Assembly (NCBI RefSeq): GCF_023898315.1
Contig: NC_064622.1
Location: 352,513,234 to 352,577,233 of the forward strand
Source of the DNA: Schistocerca nitens
Taxonomy: Eukaryota; Arthropoda; Insecta; Orthoptera; Acrididae
Direction of reading: 5' to 3'
Length of the DNA: 64,000 nucleotides
Shown: positions 33,120 through 46,564 of the stretch, one piece after another
How positions within the stretch are numbered: the stretch's first letter is position 1
How the letters are laid out: every line of letters begins with the position of its first letter
The notes under the pieces: generated by a model
Database searches by the model: none
The model's input: the letters and a program-made list of their open reading frames with translations, nothing else
Told to the model about the DNA's origin: nothing
Position numbers and translations under genes: made by a program

Positions 33120-34136
33120 CTTTCTGCTATATCCTTTGTAACTTATTTTCTTGCTAAGTGCCAAATTTCCTGTCAGAGAGGTCACATTTCGTAGTAATTG
33201 ACGGAAAGTCATCGATTAAAACAGAAGTGATTTCTGGCTTTCCCCAAGGTAGTGTTGTAGACCCTTTGCTGTTCCTTATCTATATAAACGATTTTGGAGA
33301 CAATCTGCGCACCCGTCTTCGGTTGTTTGCGGATGACGTTGTCGTTTATCGACTAATAAAATCATCAGAAGATCAAAAAAACTGCAAAACGATTTAGAAA
33401 AGATATCTGAATGGTGCGAAAAGTGGCAATTGACCCTAAATAACGAAAAGTGTGAGGTCATCCACATGAGTGCTAAAAGGAATTCGTTAAACTTCGGTTA
33501 CACGATAAATCAGTGTAATCTAAAAGCCGTAAATTCAAGTAAATACCTAGGTATTACAACTACAAACAACTTAAATAGGAAAGAGCACATAGAAAATGTT
33601 GTGGGGAAGGCTAACCAAAGGCTGCGTTTTATTGGCAGGACACTTAGAAAATGTAACAGACCTACTAAGGAGACTGCCTACACTACGCATGTCCGTCCTC
33701 TTTTAGAATACTGCCGCGCGGCGTGGGATCCTTACCAGGTAGGACTGCGGAGTACATGGAAAAAGTTCAAAGAAAGGCAACACGTTTTGTATTATCGCGA
33801 AATATGGGAGTGTCACAGAAATGATACAGAATTTGGGCTGGAAATCATTAAAGAAAAGGCGTTTTTCGTTGCGACGGAATCTTCTCACAAAATTCCAATC
33901 ACCAACCTTCTCCTACGAATGCGAAAATATTTTATTGTCACCGACCTACATAGGGAGGAACGATCAATACGATAAAATAAGGGAAATCAGAGCTCGTACA
34001 GAAAGATATAGGTGTTCATTCTTTCTACGCGCTGTACGAGATTGGAATAATAGAGAATTGTGAAGGTGGTTCGATGAACCCTCTGCCAGGCACTTGAATG
34101 TGATTTGCAGAGTATCCATGTAGATGTAGATGTAGA
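33120..34136 (+). mobile_element. 5'-truncated LINE with RT remnant and (TAGATG) tail
   Basis: Two overlapping frames (33158-33397 and 33430-33975) carry RT motifs: GFPQGSVVDPLLFLIYINDF, LRLFADDVVVY, then WCEKWQLTLNNEKCEVIHMS, KYLGITTTNNLN, and TTHVRPLLEYCRAAWDPYQ. The end of the protein is recognisable as VRDWNNREL. The 3' terminus is a tandem GTAGATGTAGATGTAG tail, as in LINEs ending with short tandem repeats. At least two frameshifts (near 33,385 and 33,760); dead copy. Confidence 0.85.
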
Positions 34137-34139
34137 AAT

Positions 34140-35585
34140 AGGAACGAAAACTGTTTTTCATGTCTAATAATTCTGAGTTTTTCACTGTTGAACTAATTTT
34201 CATTAAAACACAATTATCTATTTACACGTCTTCTTTGTGCATAGTCTAGGCTTTTTTCTCTGTAAAACGTAAATAATTTTGCTTTCAGAGTAAAAAAAAT
34301 ACTGGGAACTTGGATAAATTTTCAGTGAGCCATGTAAATAAAGCTAACAACATAATAAACATTAAGAAGACACAAAAGCACAAAATCATTTTCTGTAATA
34401 GGAATGAGATCGACCAGAACAGAGTATTATTTCCTATGTTAGCAGACGCCGCTAATGTTAAATCCTGCCTAGTCGTCAATATGGGGTGTCTAGGAAACCT
34501 GCTTTGTGGGATCGCTATACAACATTCAAACAAATCTTATCAATGAGTATTATTATAAAATGAGCTATTACAATACTTAACTTTGTGTTGAACCGACGTT
34601 TCGTAAGCAAAGGGCGACATACGAAATAATCAAGGTTCCTGGGTATAACATTTCCAAAGTCTGATACATAGAGGGTTCAAACGAAGTAACGGGCTTTGAC
34701 GCTTCTATACTAGTCGCTAGCCTTGAGGCTGCTGTTCGACTGGGCTGCAACCAGTCCACCGTGGCGTTATGTCTTCTTCGCATAGAGGCCTCTGTATTTG
34801 CGTTGTCGTCCTAGAGGGGGGTCGGTCAGTTTGCAGTTGGCTGACGTCCTATCCAGCTCTCTCAGCTCTATCGTTCCAGACTGGTGTGCCAGTGCTTGAC
34901 TTTACGCCGTAATGGCTATAGTGTGCGCACTCACAGTGTGCAGCAGCATTGCAAATTTACAACTATACACTTGACACAATCTATAGATGACTGACGTCAT
35001 ACACACACTCGCATCGTGGTTGGTTGCTAATTTACACGACAGGCACAAACAGCACACGCACTTTGAATAGTTGATTTTGACCATAGAGTCGCTCGTGTAA
35101 AACGGACTTTACCCTCATTCTATCTGCATGAGTTCTGGTTTTATTCCATTGATAACTAAAAGACCAAGTTTCCCACAGAACTCTGCATGCAGCCATATGT
35201 AAAGGCAGTAGCTATAGATAATCCTGTGGATTTGCGACTGTTGTCATCCCTACACCAACTAAGTTACCACTAACAGTTTTCACTAACTGGAAGGCTGTGA
35301 AATCAGATTTGTACCAGATCGATGGAACACTACAGCCATCATTTCCCTGTTAACTGTTCAAAACAGTTCTCTAAATAGTTATTCGAAAGTATCTCTGAGT
35401 TTCAGAAGACAATTGTACTTGTTGATAGAGTGAGATGAATCTGAATGTTCAGAGAGAAAAAGCATTTCAGTTCCAGGGGTAAATAGGCACATAATTAATA
35501 ATAACCAGGGTTCAAATTAAATTATCACCTCTAAAGATAGCATGAACCTCTGGCTACACTATGGATAAATAATCACCACAACCTA
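34140..35585. other. No gene seen; GC-richer block at 34.7-34.9 kb
   Basis: The block around TAGAGGGGGGTCGGTCAGTT looks like part of a dispersed repeat (possibly LTR-derived) but no border or duplication was found. Confidence 0.3.
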
Positions 35586-35592
35586 GATTTAA

Positions 35593-37037
35593 GGGGCTCC
35601 GGAAAGGCTCAAAATCATGAAAAGTTCAATTTTTACTTTTTTGCGTTTTCTGAATCTGCCAACTATTACCTTTTAATAGATATACAATTTATTCAATTCC
35701 GAAGACTACAACTATTTTTAATTTTTTTTTGAAATGTGTTCTACATGGGCGTGACCCACTGTGGCGCTGTTAAACTGCTGTCAAATGGTGTTATTATTAA
35801 CGTCCGTGTTCATCAGGTACATTTTAGTGATGTGAGATAAAGTATGTGTTGTGGCTAACCTGTGATGGTTCAATATATATCGCTGGTGTGATTGCCGATT
35901 GTTTCATGTTTATTTACTCTGTCGTTATCTCGAAAATATTCGTAATTAATTCTGTTTCTTGAGTCTCTGTTTTGTTGAAGTATAATAATGAGTAAAAGTA
36001 AAGTTATTAGAAATCCTCTGAAGGCTTTTATGAAAGGAGAAATGTGGGAAAGCCAAAGGTATGTGTTATTACTGTAAACAATAAAGACGATAACCAAGTG
36101 AGTGAACCTAACCTCTCAAGTACACCTGCCCATAGCAGTCAAAGTGGGAAAGAAAATACTTGCTAACTGCTGAAGTGTACACTCATAAGCATAGTCTGCC
36201 TCATGCAATAATGGAGGTGATAAAACCTATTTTCAGAGACTTAGCAGCACCTGAACTGTTGAAAAAGTGTATTCACGGAAAAACTCAAAACCCCAATGAA
36301 AGTGTAAATAGTGTTATATGGTCGAGAATCCCCAAGACTGTATTTGTTGGAATAGAAACACTTCACTTTGGTGTGTATGATGCTGTTGCGACTTTCAATG
36401 ATGGCAACATTGTAAGGTGCAAGGTATTTAGAAATATGGGAATGAAGATAGGTTCTAACATGGTACGAGCGATGCTTGCTTTAGACAAGGAACGCCTTCG
36501 GGCTGCAGACAGGGCTGTAAAGAGTCTAGAAATACAAGCAAGAGTAAACAGGAGGAGGAACAAGAGGAAGCTGGAGGAAGAGTTTGCAGAGGATGAAGAT
36601 AATCCATCCTATGGACCTGGAATGCACTAAAAAGTTAATCCAATCTTTGTCGCTCGATTCCCAAAACTTTTATTTTCTCATACTAATTACATGTTTTCTA
36701 AGGATCTTCCAAACATATTTGTTTCAAACTTTCAGTAAATGTTGCACAGTACCTTCTGCATAATTTAACACAGCCTGTTTCCAAAAAAACTGTATATTTT
36801 TGAATATATAAATAAAAAATTGCAAAAAAATGTTGTGAATTTTCATTACAATTGAAAAAAAAAATAATCTTTAATAACTGAACTAAAATTTTGTAAAATC
36901 CCTGTGTTAAGTTGTAGCCCAAATTCCAATAAATAATCTGTAAAACGTTCAACTTCCTACCTCAAATACTTTGTGAGGAAAGATGTAATTTATAAGCGTT
37001 ATTTTAACATTGCAAGTATAGGGCGTTCCGGAGCCCC
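35593..37037 (+). mobile_element. TTAA-flanked DNA transposon, internally deleted
   Basis: 1445 bp with 12-bp perfect inverted ends GGGGCTCCGGAA / TTCCGGAGCCCC and TTAA on both sides (35589-35592, 37038-37041). TTAA duplications are made by Kolobok- and piggyBac-type elements. The transposase C-terminal part is at 36160-36630 and a short N-terminal piece starts at ATG 35988 (MSKSKVIRNPLKAF); the catalytic core between them is missing. The superfamily assignment is open. Confidence 0.75.
36160..36630 (+). pseudogene. Transposase C-terminal fragment (KTQNPNESVN type)
   Basis: 156 codons: KPIFRDLAAPELLKKCIHGK, TQNPNESVNSVIW, RIPKTVFVGIETLHFGVYD, AVATFNDG, then a basic stretch RVNRRRNKRKLEEE and an acidic end. 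The pattern K C x H G x TQN xNES xN xx IW is known to me from transposase-like proteins common in insects and cnidarians, where it follows several hundred residues that are absent here. The joining point after GKENTC (about 36,160) contains stops, in keeping with an internal deletion. Confidence 0.7.
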
Positions 37038-37339
37038 TTAATATTCACATTCGTTGGCTTCCCCATTTCTCATCTAAACTTTCACCTTCCAACCTAACCT
37101 TGAGCTCAGGATAAAATACTGATCAGTATATTACTACAAACTAAATTCAACCTCTGATATGAAATCGTTAATAATATTTCAACACAGACAGTGCAAAAGT
37201 GCTGTATGCTATGTCTTATGGACGACCACAAGCGAAACAACTGCATAGAAGACCATCCAAGAGATAACAGTTGGTGCAGTAGACTCATGGAATTAAGCTG
37301 ACAAATGATAAATAGGAAACCCTAGCCAGCAGATTAAGT

Positions 37340-38500
37340 CTTTTACTTACTTTACTTTAATAATTGTCACTTTGGTCTGGGAGGCCATATACATTCTCTA
37401 CATTCCTCCATCAGTTACTTTTGTTCTCATTATTCATTCTCATTTACTCACGCCCATTGCCTCCGTATCCCTGTTGAAATCATCCTTCCATCTTGTCTGT
37501 GGCCTTCCTTGCCCTCTTCTCCCCTGTACAGATTCTGAGAATGCTACAGTGGGTAGCCTTTCATCTTCTGTCCTAATCATATGATGTGCCCACATCAGTC
37601 ATCTTTCCTTCATCTTTCTGACAAATTCAGCTTTGTGAGTATAGATCTCTCAGTTCCTGGTTTTTCAATATCTCCCATTCCAATGACGGGGGGACCTCTT
37701 TGGGCCAAGTATTTTCTGTAATATATTTCTCTCAAAAATTAGCAGGTTTTGTTCATTTGTTTTCCTTAATGTGAGTGTTTCAGGGCTGTATTGCGCTATC
37801 GGGATTATTACACATTGGTATAGGGTCTAGTCAGATTTTAAAAGTTGTGAAAACTGTCCTACTGCACAGCACATACTGTGAGCCAAAGTTTTCTTCTATT
37901 TGCTACTGCAATCCTTGCCTTAATATCATTTCCATTCTGTTCTGTTTGCTAAAAATGATCCCCAGATATGTATATGTCTATTCTTTTAAAAGCTACTTCA
38001 CCAACTGTCAAAAGGGCGCTATCAGTGGGTGCCTTGGGATCATGTACTCAGTTTTATCCTCATTAATTTGAAAATCTCTTTTCCTTGTAATATTTCTGTA
38101 AGAATTTGTCTTGAACTGCAAATGCTCTTTGCTGCCACTTATTTAAAATTGTCCACATACACAAGGTGATTTATTATTACATTGTCAGTTCTTTTCCAGC
38201 TGGGTTTACTTTTTGGTGTTCTGTCTGCCTTTCCAAAAATTAAATTAATTAAAAAGCATTGGGATAATATTTCTTGTCTGCAACCACTTCTGACTTTCAA
38301 ATTCCCGGACATTCCTGTACTGATCAATACTCTGCAATAAATTTCCTCAAAACACGTCTGTACCAGATGTATTAATTTCTTCAATAATTTGAGACTCATT
38401 AGTGCATGTATATTTGTTCTGGGAACATTGACATGGGTGCATTCTCGACTCAGGAAGCACTGCTCATAACTGAAAATGGCACTCGTGCAGTGACACAACA
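37340..38500 (-). mobile_element. Decayed LINE, RT remnant and 3' tail, minus strand
   Basis: In broken minus-strand frames: VRSGCRQEILSQCFLINLIF (RT, near 38,250), LSTWSQGTH, ETLTLRKTNEQNLLIFEREI, LQKILGPKRSPRHWNGRYRK, FVRKMKERWLMWAHHMIRTE and GRRGQGRPQTRWKDDFNR (near 37,500). This is the arrangement of an insect LINE C-terminal half. Many stops and frameshifts. Confidence 0.75.
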
Positions 38501-38509
38501 TTATAATTC

Positions 38510-40030
38510 AGCAAATACAATGCATACTCCACTAACGAGCTATGTTTGCACTGTGGTATATTTCAGTTTGTCAGCATGGACGACTGATGCAGTATTCTAA
38601 TGCTTTCTTGTCAAATTGATGATGATTTATAGGTAGTATTTTAGTGACTGACCAATTAGAAATCGCATTGTGTTTGCTCACTTCTTGGACCCCAACCATA
38701 CTTTGAAGTATCATCAGTGACATACTCCAGTAACAGTTGAGTTTTGCTCCTAGTTCACAATGTGTCATATGATGTGCTCTTGTTTTTCTGCAGCTGTGAC
38801 ATTATTTAGTTGGGTGTGCATCCCCTCATTCTTTTCAGGCCTTGGAAGATGAACTGGCTAGTATGATGTTTGTCAGTTGATTACAAGCTCTCAAAGCATG
38901 ATTAACAATATGGACACAGAAAAACAAATGGATGTCAAGGGGCACAGCAGGTTCTGGAAATTAAAACTGGTTATAAACAGAGGCATAACTCTGGTAATGC
39001 CTCTCAGTCTGGTTAGAGTCCAAGCAATGAGCAGGCATCACCTCACACATCATTGTTAGGGCACATCTTTTATGTACCAAAATGAAATCTTCAGCTTGAC
39101 TGGAAAGCTGAAAACATTTGATCTGTGTACAGTGTCCATATTTCTGGAAATAGTTTATTGGTTGTAAGGATTGAAACAGATAGAAGAAAATACAATGTGC
39201 ACAAGCAACTGTTCAAGGCGTTGAACAATGAACAATGACAAGTCATTACCATGTGTTATTGGTTGGTCAGTACACAGCTTCAACAGGCAAAATTCCAGTA
39301 CTCAAAATACACATTTAAAATGCAGATAGCTGTTCTTAGCTTTCGAAAATGTTAATTCCTTCCTTAGGGAAGATAGAGGGTTGCTACATTTTGGAACATT
39401 GTGGAGGAGTAGCAGGTCACTCAGTCTCCAGAACTGAGAGGAACCCATCACGAGTACAGATGATCTTAAGTGTTCAATGCTGCTTCACCATCTCACAACT
39501 AAACTTCTCTCTTAACATAATGTAGAAATCAGGCTACACTGCAGACCAGTACGTTACCAAAGCTAAGATATAGATGTAGATGTAGATATCACATTCACCC
39601 AGACCTTGGAGTACTATACCGATCAGTCTGTCACCACATCCTACATTCCAAAAACTAATAGAGACACCAAGTAAAAATTGCCAATATTTTGTTCACTTTC
39701 TGTTTGTACCCACATTACATGACATATCACATTATCATTACGTTATGGAACGAAGCCAACATTTGATATTGGTAGTTTCGGTGGACCTGAGTAGACAGTG
39801 ATGAAGTACAGCGAACGAGGGCAAAGATAGAACATTAGTGCTGTGCCAGAGTCAGTTCAGAGATGGTAGTAGTGAGAGAGTTAGAGATGGATTAAGAGGA
39901 AGGAAAGCGAGAAGTTTTATGTATATAGAAATTGAAAAGATGTTGGAAAAGAAACCAAAAAGAAGGAAGAAAGAAGATAAAAAATAAAAAAAGGAATAAC
40001 ATGAATTGGAGCAGTAATGAACAAAAACTG
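38510..40030. other. No gene seen
   Basis: AT-rich, unassigned; a short GATGTAGATGTAGAT stretch near 39,570 resembles the tail of the LINE at 33-34 kb and may be a tiny 3' remnant. Confidence 0.35.
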
Positions 40031-40047
40031 CAGTTAAATCCCAAAGG

Positions 40048-40236
40048 CCGGCCGGGGTGGCCGAGCGGTTGTAGGCGCTACAGTCTGGAACCGTGCGACC
40101 GCTACGGTCGCAGGTTCGGATCCTGCCTCGGGCATGGATGTGTGTGATGACCTTAGATTAGTTAGGTTTAAGTAGTTCTAAGTTCTAGGGGACTGATGAC
40201 CTTAGAAGTTAAGTCTCATAGTGCTCAGAGAAGGCC
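40048..40236 (+). mobile_element. tRNA-derived SINE, copy 5
   Basis: GGCCGGCCGGGGTGGCCGAG..., B box GGTTCGGATCC (one change). Exact 12-bp target duplication AAATCCCAAAGG (40036-40047, 40237-40248). The usual ...GAGCCATTT end is replaced by GAGAAGGCC. Confidence 0.93.
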
Positions 40237-40249
40237 AAATCCCAAAGGG

Positions 40250-41220
40250 TTGGGGGGGGGGGGGGGGTGAGAGTATGCAGGAGAGCAATTTTTATCTGCA
40301 AAATTCAGAGAAATCTAGTTTGTGCAGGAAGATTCAAATGACCCATGTAATGGAGCAATGTGGTGTGGAAAGCACTCATCTCTCTTGGAGTAGGCCCTAA
40401 TGTTTACCACCTGGTATATTGGATGTCCCCATGGCAAGAGTTTTTCTATGTGCGTTCATGCACTCGGTTAGTTTAGTGGTGGTCATTTTTTTCTAAAAAG
40501 TTGTGCAATGAATATTTTGGTTGGTAAATGGTATGTGGGTTTTCAGGTGTTGCTCTGGATTTGATGTTGTAAGCTGTACTTGTGGTATGGCTGGAGTAAG
40601 TGGTGGACAGTTGGTGCACGAGGTAAATTTTACAGCAGTAAAAGCTGCAGGAGTAGGGATAGTGGTCTGGGAGACACAAAGCTGTTATTGAGGTTAGGAG
40701 GGTGATAGAAGCAATGGTGGGTGGTGTGGGAAGGCTATCAAGGCTTATGTTGGGAAAGTCCTAGCCTTAGTGTACTAAAGTACTGAGGTATTTGAGGCCT
40801 GGGTAGTACAGGGTGAGAGAAGTGCTTCTGAATTTCTTATGAGTGGGAGCCATATTTGTGAGTGTATGGGAGGAGGAGACTGCCTGAGAGATTTGTATGA
40901 TGTGGGTAAGATCTGTGGGACAGGAAAGTGTGGGAGATGGTTGTTGAATTAGATGCCTAAGGATTCAGTGTTGGAACAGTTACGTTTGCCACAAATGCCT
41001 AGGATGAAAGAAAATGAACATTTTTGTGGAAATAATCACAGCTGTTGAAATTGAGGTATTGTTTCTTTTTGGTTGGTTTTTATAGGGATTGAGGTTTGCA
41101 TGTGAACTTCACTGAGTAGAGGCCAAGGAATTCGAGTTTGGTAAAGAAGTTGAGCAGAAAGTGTAGTAATTGTTCTTTAGTCAAATGTTAGGCCTGGAAT
41201 CCAAATATGACCATTTGATG
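40250..41220. other. No gene seen; poly-G at about 40,252
   Basis: G- and T-rich text after a G run of about 15 bases; no domain or repeat border recognised. Confidence 0.4.
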
Positions 41221-41229
41221 AGATATTTT

Positions 41230-41750
41230 GTCTAATAATTCAAAAATTACACAGCCAATACTTCACACTGATGAATGCAAAATAAATGTATGTATGAAAG
41301 GTGTGCTGAAAAGTGATGCTTCTGAATTTTTCATTCTGTTTTCAATATTTGTTAAGGTATTACATTTCCTGCTTATTACTCGCTCGACTTTCCCATTTCA
41401 CTCACAAAACTTGCAATCCCCTGCCACTGAACTGTGGCGTATAACATGGTTGTGTGTAGTGTAACTATGTCAGTGCATGAGAAACAGCTCAGAAAACTGA
41501 AAGCACGAACTGAAAGTGTTCGTTCACACATGGAACACTCTCTCCTTCAGTATAACAATGCCAGACCACTCAGAATCCAATGCCTTGGGTTCACTGCCAT
41601 TGATCATCCTCCATACAGTCCCAACTTGGCCCCATCTGATCTTCACTTCTTTCGAAAATTTAGAGAACACCTTCGGGGACTTCACTTCATATTACCTAGG
41701 CATATAAGTGTGAGATTGCCAACCATAGACTAATAGTTGCTAGAATTGCA
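41230..41750 (+). mobile_element. Decayed mariner-like transposase fragment
   Basis: The frame 41434-41733 contains LLQYNNARPLR...GFTAIDHPPYSPNLAPSDLHF and FREHLRG, the mariner block usually written LQHDNARPH...HPPYSPDLAPSDFH. The catalytic Asp of HDNARP is Asn here. AAGGTGTGCTGAAAAGTGAT at 41,298 may be an end. Inactive remnant. Confidence 0.7.
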
Positions 41751-41889
41751 AGGAACCATTAATACCACACAGTATAGCTATTCCACGCCATTTATTCAAT
41801 CCATTCTGTCACAAGTGGATGTGCACTTAGAAGAGTCAGAAAAGTGCCATTGCGTTACGCTAGTGACATGTCATCCTGGTGGTTTTCGG

Positions 41890-43073
41890 AATATATAGGT
41901 ACCATGTTTTCCACACAGAAAGATTCACAAAGAAGCATGGATGTCACCAGATGGACAAACTAGAAATCAGATAGTTAGGAGACAACGTGGAGCTGACTGC
42001 AATTCAGACCATCATCTAGTGAGAATTAAGTACAGGCAAAGGATTTCACTATTGAGTAAACAAAAAGGCCACAAACAGAAGAGTTTTGACATTGAGGAAC
42101 CAAGAAGAAATACGGAGAGCATATCAGACGAAAATAGAAGAGGGGATTAAGAACGATACCGACACATCAAATGAACATAAAGAAACAATGTGGAAACAAT
42201 GTAAGGCTGCAATCCTCGAGGAAGCTGGGGAGGTTCTGGGACTCAAAGGAACTCGAAGGAAGGCAGATTGATTTGATGACGAATGTATGAGAAGAATTGA
42301 GGAGTGTAACATACCATGAATGGAATTATTTCAGAGAAGAACTAGAGCAAATCTGAATGAATATGATGAGAAGATCCGTGTAGCTAAGAAAGTTTGCAGA
42401 AACAAGAAAAGAGCACTAGAAAAGAAAAAACTGCAAGAAATTGATCAGCTAGGAGAAGAGAAGTAGGTACGCGAAATGTACCAAAAGATTAAAGAAGGAA
42501 AGGCTGTGTTTCAAGCCAGAACAAACATATGTAGAAGTAAAGAAGGGGATATGATAATGGAGAGTAATAAAATACTCGACAGATGGGCAGAATACTTCCA
42601 AGAGTGACTGAATCCAAAAGTAGAAGATTTAAAACAAGAAGAACTGATGGAAATAACTTATTATGGGCCAGAAGTCTTAACATCAGAACCCACACTGGAG
42701 GAATTGATATAAGCTATTAAGACCTTAAAAAATAACAGGGCACCTGGAGAAAATCAGATCCAGACAGAACTTCTCAAATATGGTGGGGAAGCAATGTGGA
42801 ACGCGGTACATAAAGTAATACTGAACATCTAGCAGGAGGTGAGCATTCCAATGGAGTGGAAAACGGCTATTATGTGCCACTTACATAAAAAAGGAAATAA
42901 ATAAAACTGCCAGAATTACCGAGGAATATCCCTGCTAAATACTATATATAAAATGTTCTCCAAGATCCTAACTAGGTGGCTTACTCCCTGTGTGAAGAAA
43001 GAATTGGATACTGTCAGAGTGGCTTTAGAAAAATAGGTCAACAACTGACCAAATATTCACATTACGCATACTA
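41890..43073 (+). mobile_element. LINE, 5' part, interrupted by a Tc1-like element
   Basis: Starts within the endonuclease end (WMSPDG...RGADCNSDHHLVRIKYRQ), runs through the linker (EGIKNDTDTSNEHKETMWKQ, LDRWAEYFQE) and the RT fingers ([51 protein letters not shown]), with several in-frame stops. It ends at FTLRIL where the Tc1-like element is inserted, and resumes at 47439. Confidence 0.82.
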
Positions 43074-43668
43074 CACTCATGCTCATAAATTAAGGATAAT
43101 TGCAGAATGTGGTGCCACACAACGTGGCACTACACAAAACTGGCGCTAATAGCACAGGCACATAGGGAGCACACACGACACAGACCTTAAGTCCACGGTA
43201 TTGGTGATAACTTGAGAAAACCGTCCCGAAACACATGTGCTACAAAACGCCACTGTTTCCTGTGCATGTACCCCGACATCAATATGCGATATGATCACCA
43301 TGCACAAGTACCCACAGGCCGCACAACGGGTTGGCATTGGATCAGGTGGTCGAGCAACTGCTGGGGTATAGCCTCCCATTCTTGCACCAGTGCATGTCGG
43401 AGCTCCGGAATTGTCCTGGGGCTTTGAAGACGTGTAGCGATATGTCTATCGAGTGCATCTCAGACGTGCTCGATGGGGTTTAGGTCTGGAGAACAGGCAG
43501 GTCACTCCATTCGCCTGATATCTTCTGTTTCAAGGTACTCCTCCACGATGACAGCTCGGTGGGGCCGTGGGTTATCATCCATCAGGAGGAAGGTGGGACC
43601 CACTGCAACCCTGAAAAGGCGGACGTACTAGTGGAAAACGACATTCCGATACAACTGACCTGCTACAT

Positions 43669-43754
43669 GTTCAAATAGCTTACGGATTTGCTGCCGGGTG
43701 ACGACGTCGACCACCGCCGATATTTCGACAGGAGCACACCCTGCCATTCTCAAG
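43669..43754 (-). repeat. Left pseudo-LTR of the Penelope-like element
   Basis: 86 bp from GTTCAAATAG to TTCTCAAG; about 77 of 86 positions match 46479-46564 by eye, in direct orientation. Confidence 0.82.
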
Positions 43755-44727
43755 GCACAACTGCAAGGAGGAACCAATGTGCAAGGGAATTTAATACCTC
43801 GGTTCACAGAGGAGAAACAAGGAAGATACCACACACAGAACAAGTAACCGCAAAGTCAACACACAACCAAAGATAACCAACATCAGAAATACAGGTAGTG
43901 ACTATTAATCAACAGGTGAGGTAGCACTAGTTCTGTCCCTCTGCTTTTAGATGAGAGACAGAGCCGGATTCCAAGCAGCATTTAAACAAAATCCACCATC
44001 TCTGTTTATAAGGTTCTTGATAGTTTGATTTCAACAGCTTCCTCAATAACACTATCCCAATAGCTGGACATGCAAACCAGAATCTCCGTGTTGTTGTATT
44101 CCATAGGATGAGCGGTGTCAAGGCAATGTTCTGCAATAAAGGATTTGCTCGGCTGTTGTAAGCGTGTGTGACGCTTTTGTTCAATACATCGGTCTTCCAC
44201 AGTCCTGATCGCCTGACCAATATATGACATGCCACAACTGCAAGGAATACGACAGGCACCAGCCTTACGCAAAAAAAGATCATCTTTTACGGACGCCAAC
44301 AGGGCCTTAATTTTAGACGGTAGTCGAAAAACACATTTCACATCATATATCCGCAAAATACGGCCAGTCCTGTTGGAAATGCTTCCTACATAAGGCAAAA
44401 AGCTCGTAGACTTAGTTGCCACTTCGTTGCTATCGTCATTCACTCGTTGCACAGAAGGCTGATAGCGCAACGAACGTTTGATCTGCCTCTCACGATAACC
44501 ATTCTGACGAAAGGTGACTTCGGGATGTGATAGCTTAGCTGCCAAACTTTCAGGGTCTGAGATAACGTGGGCCCTGTGAACCAAGGTACGAAGTACTCCT
44601 TCCTGAGCTGGATGGTGACAACTATCAGCTCGCAGATACAAGTCAGTGTGAGTAGGCTTCCTATAAACAGAATGTCCCAACGTACCATCAGTCTTCCTTC
44701 TGACCAACACATCAAGGAAGGGAAGGT

Positions 44728-44928
44728 TCAAATGGTTCAAATGGCTCTGAGCACTATGGGACTCAACTGCTGAGGTCATTAGTCCCCTAGAACTTAGAAC
44801 TAGTTAAACCTAACTAACCTAAGGACATCACAAACATCCATGCCCGAGGCAGGATTCGAACCTGCGACCGTAGCGGTCTTGCGGTTCCAGACTGCAGCGC
44901 CTTTAACCGCACGGCCACTTCGGCCGGC
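44728..44928 (-). mobile_element. tRNA-derived SINE, copy 6, inside the Penelope-like element
   Basis: Exact 13-bp duplication AGGAAGGGAAGGT (44715-44727, 44929-44941). Subfamily with AACTAGTTC, CAGCAGTTGAGTCCCATAG and a doubled CCATTTGAA at the end, like copy 8. It separates the RT from the endonuclease. Confidence 0.95.
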
Positions 44929-46478
44929 AGGAAGGGAAGGTATCCATTCTTTTCCACCTCCATAGTGAACTGAATATTCGGGTGAATTGAATTCAGGTGT
45001 TCCAAAAACCGGTTTAAATTCTCACTACCATGAGGCCCAACAACAAAAGTATCGTCTACATATCTGAAAAAACACGCAGGTTTCAAGGTCGCTGACTCCA
45101 ATGCACGCTCCTCAAAGTCCTCCACAAACAAATTGGCCACAATAGGAGACAACGGGCTTCCCATTGCAACTCCATCAATCTGTTCATAGTACTGACCATT
45201 GAATAAAAAGTAAGTGGACGTCAGCACATGTCGAAACAAATTTGTTAACTCCACACCAAACTTAATCTCAGTTAGCTGCAACGAATCAGAGAGATGAAAG
45301 CGAGTGAAAAGAGAAACCACATCAAATCTGACTAAAATATCAGAGTCATTCAAACGCAGTCCCTGCAATCGACGTAAGAAATCTGCAGAGCTCTTAATGT
45401 GGTGTTCACACCTACCTACTAGTGGGCTCAACAAACTAGAAAGATGTTTAGCTACACGATATGCCGGAGCACCGATATTAGAAACAATAGGCCTCAACGG
45501 GACAGCCTCTTATGGACCTTAGGGAGGCCATATAATCTAGTTGGTACAGCACAGTAAGAATTAAGACTCTCCTGCGACAAAGAACTTTTCTTCAGGAGGT
45601 TATTAGACTTTCTCTCAACACTCTTAGTAGGGTCAGCACCGATTTTGCGATACGTTGAATAAGAAAGTAGACACAGCATCTTTTGAATGTAATCGTGCTT
45701 GTTCAACAAACCCGTGGCATTTCCCTTGTCCGCAGGTAAAATAACAATATCAGGATCCATTCTGAGTGAACGTAAAGCAGCCGCCTCAGCTGCTGTAATG
45801 TTACACTTCGGTGGACGGGCCCCAGTCAACATACGGCAAGCTTGCCTCCTAACATCTCCCGCAGCCTCGGAAGGTAGTTAATAAACAGCCTGTTCAATAG
45901 AACTAATAAAATCAACGACTGGCGAACTCTTAGGCGTCGGTGCGAAATTCAAACCTTTCCCCAGCACAGATAAAGCTGCGTCGTCAAACATTTTCTGCGT
46001 GAGATTGATCACAGAACGTCGAGAATTAAAATTAGAATTAGACACTGAGCCAAGGAAACGTTCAAACTTCGCCGAATGACGAGCAGTTACATATTGAAAT
46101 TCTCAGTCAGACTGCGACCAAGAGGCACCGTCCACCCAATCCCAAGAAAATTCAGAAACATTAGACGCCACGAAGCTGAAATAATTCCTTAGAAACAAAA
46201 TCTAATTGACGGCGAGTGTAGTGGATCCTTTCACGAACAAGAGCTAAACCAGCACCTTGCTTGACGCGTTTGGTGGCAGGAGAATTAATATGATGCACAA
46301 CCTTAGCAAACGTTAGAACCACACTATGATTTCGACACTTCAATAAAAACGACAAAGCACATTCCAACCTTACTCTAATGCTGCCAAGTTTATCCAACCT
46401 CCGCAAGCAACAATACATTCCCCCCCCCCCCGTAGAGGTAAACAATGAGAGACCTGAACTTTGCCCGGCGAATTGAAT

Positions 46479-46564
46479 GTTCAAATAGATTACGGGTTTG
46501 CTGCCGGGTGACGTCGTGGACTACCGCCGATATGTCGACAGGAGCACACCCTACCGTTCTTAAG
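46479..46564 (-). repeat. Right pseudo-LTR of the Penelope-like element
   Basis: Direct repeat of 43669-43754, followed by the target duplication CTGACCTGTTA at 46567-46577 (left copy CTGACCTGCTA at 43655-43665). Confidence 0.82.
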
